From Ascidiaceihabitans sp. (GTDB taxonomy: Bacteria; Pseudomonadota; Alphaproteobacteria; Rhodobacterales; Rhodobacteraceae), in assembly GCA_029251465.1 (NCBI GenBank), contig JAQXDI010000048.1, positions 124,001-188,000 of the forward strand: 64,000 nt of DNA. Reading direction: 5' to 3'. Positions 63,763-64,000 of this stretch are shown here, in pieces (within the stretch, counting starts at the first letter, position 1; each line of letters begins with the position of its first letter). Under the pieces are notes generated by a model. That model was not told the DNA's origin. It saw nothing but the letters and a program-made list of their open reading frames with translations, and searched no databases. The position numbers and the translations under genes were made by a program.

Positions 63763-64000
63763 CTAGCGGTTCGGATCAAGGTTGCTGATCAGCGGCGCGG
63801 GAATAATCGTGATCGCCGCTGCGGTCAATGTGTTGCCTGCGCCCGTAACCCGCGCCACGATTTCGCCGTCCGCAGACACAATCGCATCTTCACCATCGGC
63901 GACGACTGTAATGTCCGGCGTCGCATCGTCGTTGGTCATCAGAACCAAAGCATCGTCATCGGCCAGATCCGTGATCAGGGCAGGGCCGCCCGTTTGGGTT
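63763..64000 (-). CDS. C-terminal end of a longer protein (5' part outside window)
   Basis: The frame is open to the right edge of the window and ends at 63763. The visible ~78 residues (for example LADDDALVLMTNDD, ITVVADGEDAIVSADGEI and GAGNTLTAAAITIIP) form an Asp/Ala/Val-rich beta pattern like the C-terminal tails of secreted calcium-binding or adhesin-type repeat proteins. The ORF beginning at 63948 is not a true start. Identity cannot be settled from the fragment. Confidence 0.6.
   Translation of the reverse strand, partial: TQTGGPALITDLADDDALVLMTNDDATPDITVVADGEDAIVSADGEIVARVTGAGNTLTAAAITIIPAPLISNLDPNR

Noticed and set aside
1-64000. tRNA, rRNA, CRISPR arrays, insertion sequences or phage integrases
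   Set aside because: No tRNA arm sequences in gaps, no direct-repeat arrays and no transposase or integrase motifs were seen.

Overview
The window looks like a chromosomal segment of a marine alphaproteobacterium of the Roseobacter group (Rhodobacterales). The base composition is moderately GC-rich. Supporting signs are alphaproteobacterial gene orders (radA-cvpA-purF, tatABC followed by a DUF815 ATPase, argC-ccmE-ccmF-ccmH), a lysis pair of the kind used by Rhodobacterales gene transfer agents, several Roseobacter-type family 2 glycosyltransferases, and a divergent LysR / fused indolepyruvate oxidoreductase pair. I see no rRNA, tRNA, insertion sequence, integrase or CRISPR array. No gene-free gap exceeds about 300 bases.

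Layout. 1-7.8 kb: the C-terminal part of RNase J converging on a DEAD-box helicase, then prfC in a tight run with two glycosyltransferases, and a Hint-domain protein. 8-13.2 kb: an SDR protein, an AlkC-like DNA glycosylase, and a four-gene unit (sodium:solute symporter, orphan ABC ATPase, two tandem Lin0512-family proteins) ending at a WYL regulator that has a clear palindromic operator. 14-16.6 kb: tatABC plus a DUF815 ATPase. 16.6-25.4 kb (minus): an NlpD-like lipoprotein, a threonate-type isomerase/dehydrogenase pair, pcm, surE, an SDR protein, DUF1801, DDAH, a DUF2199 gene without a normal start codon, and purF. 25.5-35.2 kb: a soluble PAS-chemoreceptor, cvpA, radA, an alr-mlaE-mlaF-pqiA-like operon, a sterol desaturase-like protein and a deiminase with a Tat-like leader. 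35.2-39.6 kb: dnaB, pyrE, pyrC and a protein of unknown function.

39.7-45.6 kb is a minus-strand surface-glycan cluster: glycosyltransferases, sulfotransferase-type proteins and an FkbM methyltransferase. Four in-frame stop codons interrupt it and I see no frameshift. 45.8-48 kb is a moxR/coxE-type pair, followed by purL, a small secreted protein, a probable small RNA, and a LysR regulator divergent from a 1133-residue indolepyruvate oxidoreductase with a palindrome between them. 55.5-63.4 kb carries an acyltransferase, murI, argC, ccmE, the endolysin/holin pair, ccmF, ccmH and an enoyl-CoA hydratase. Two short or partial unknown genes close the window.

Housekeeping functions dominate: translation termination, RNA decay, replication, purine and pyrimidine synthesis, cell-wall amino acid racemisation, protein export and cytochrome c maturation. 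The parts least explained by known systems are the symporter/ABC/Lin0512 operon, the stop-riddled glycan cluster, the startless DUF2199 gene, the metabolic pair between pcm and nlpD, and the small-RNA candidate near 50.8 kb. All functional calls rest on reading the sequence and on family knowledge; no database search was run.
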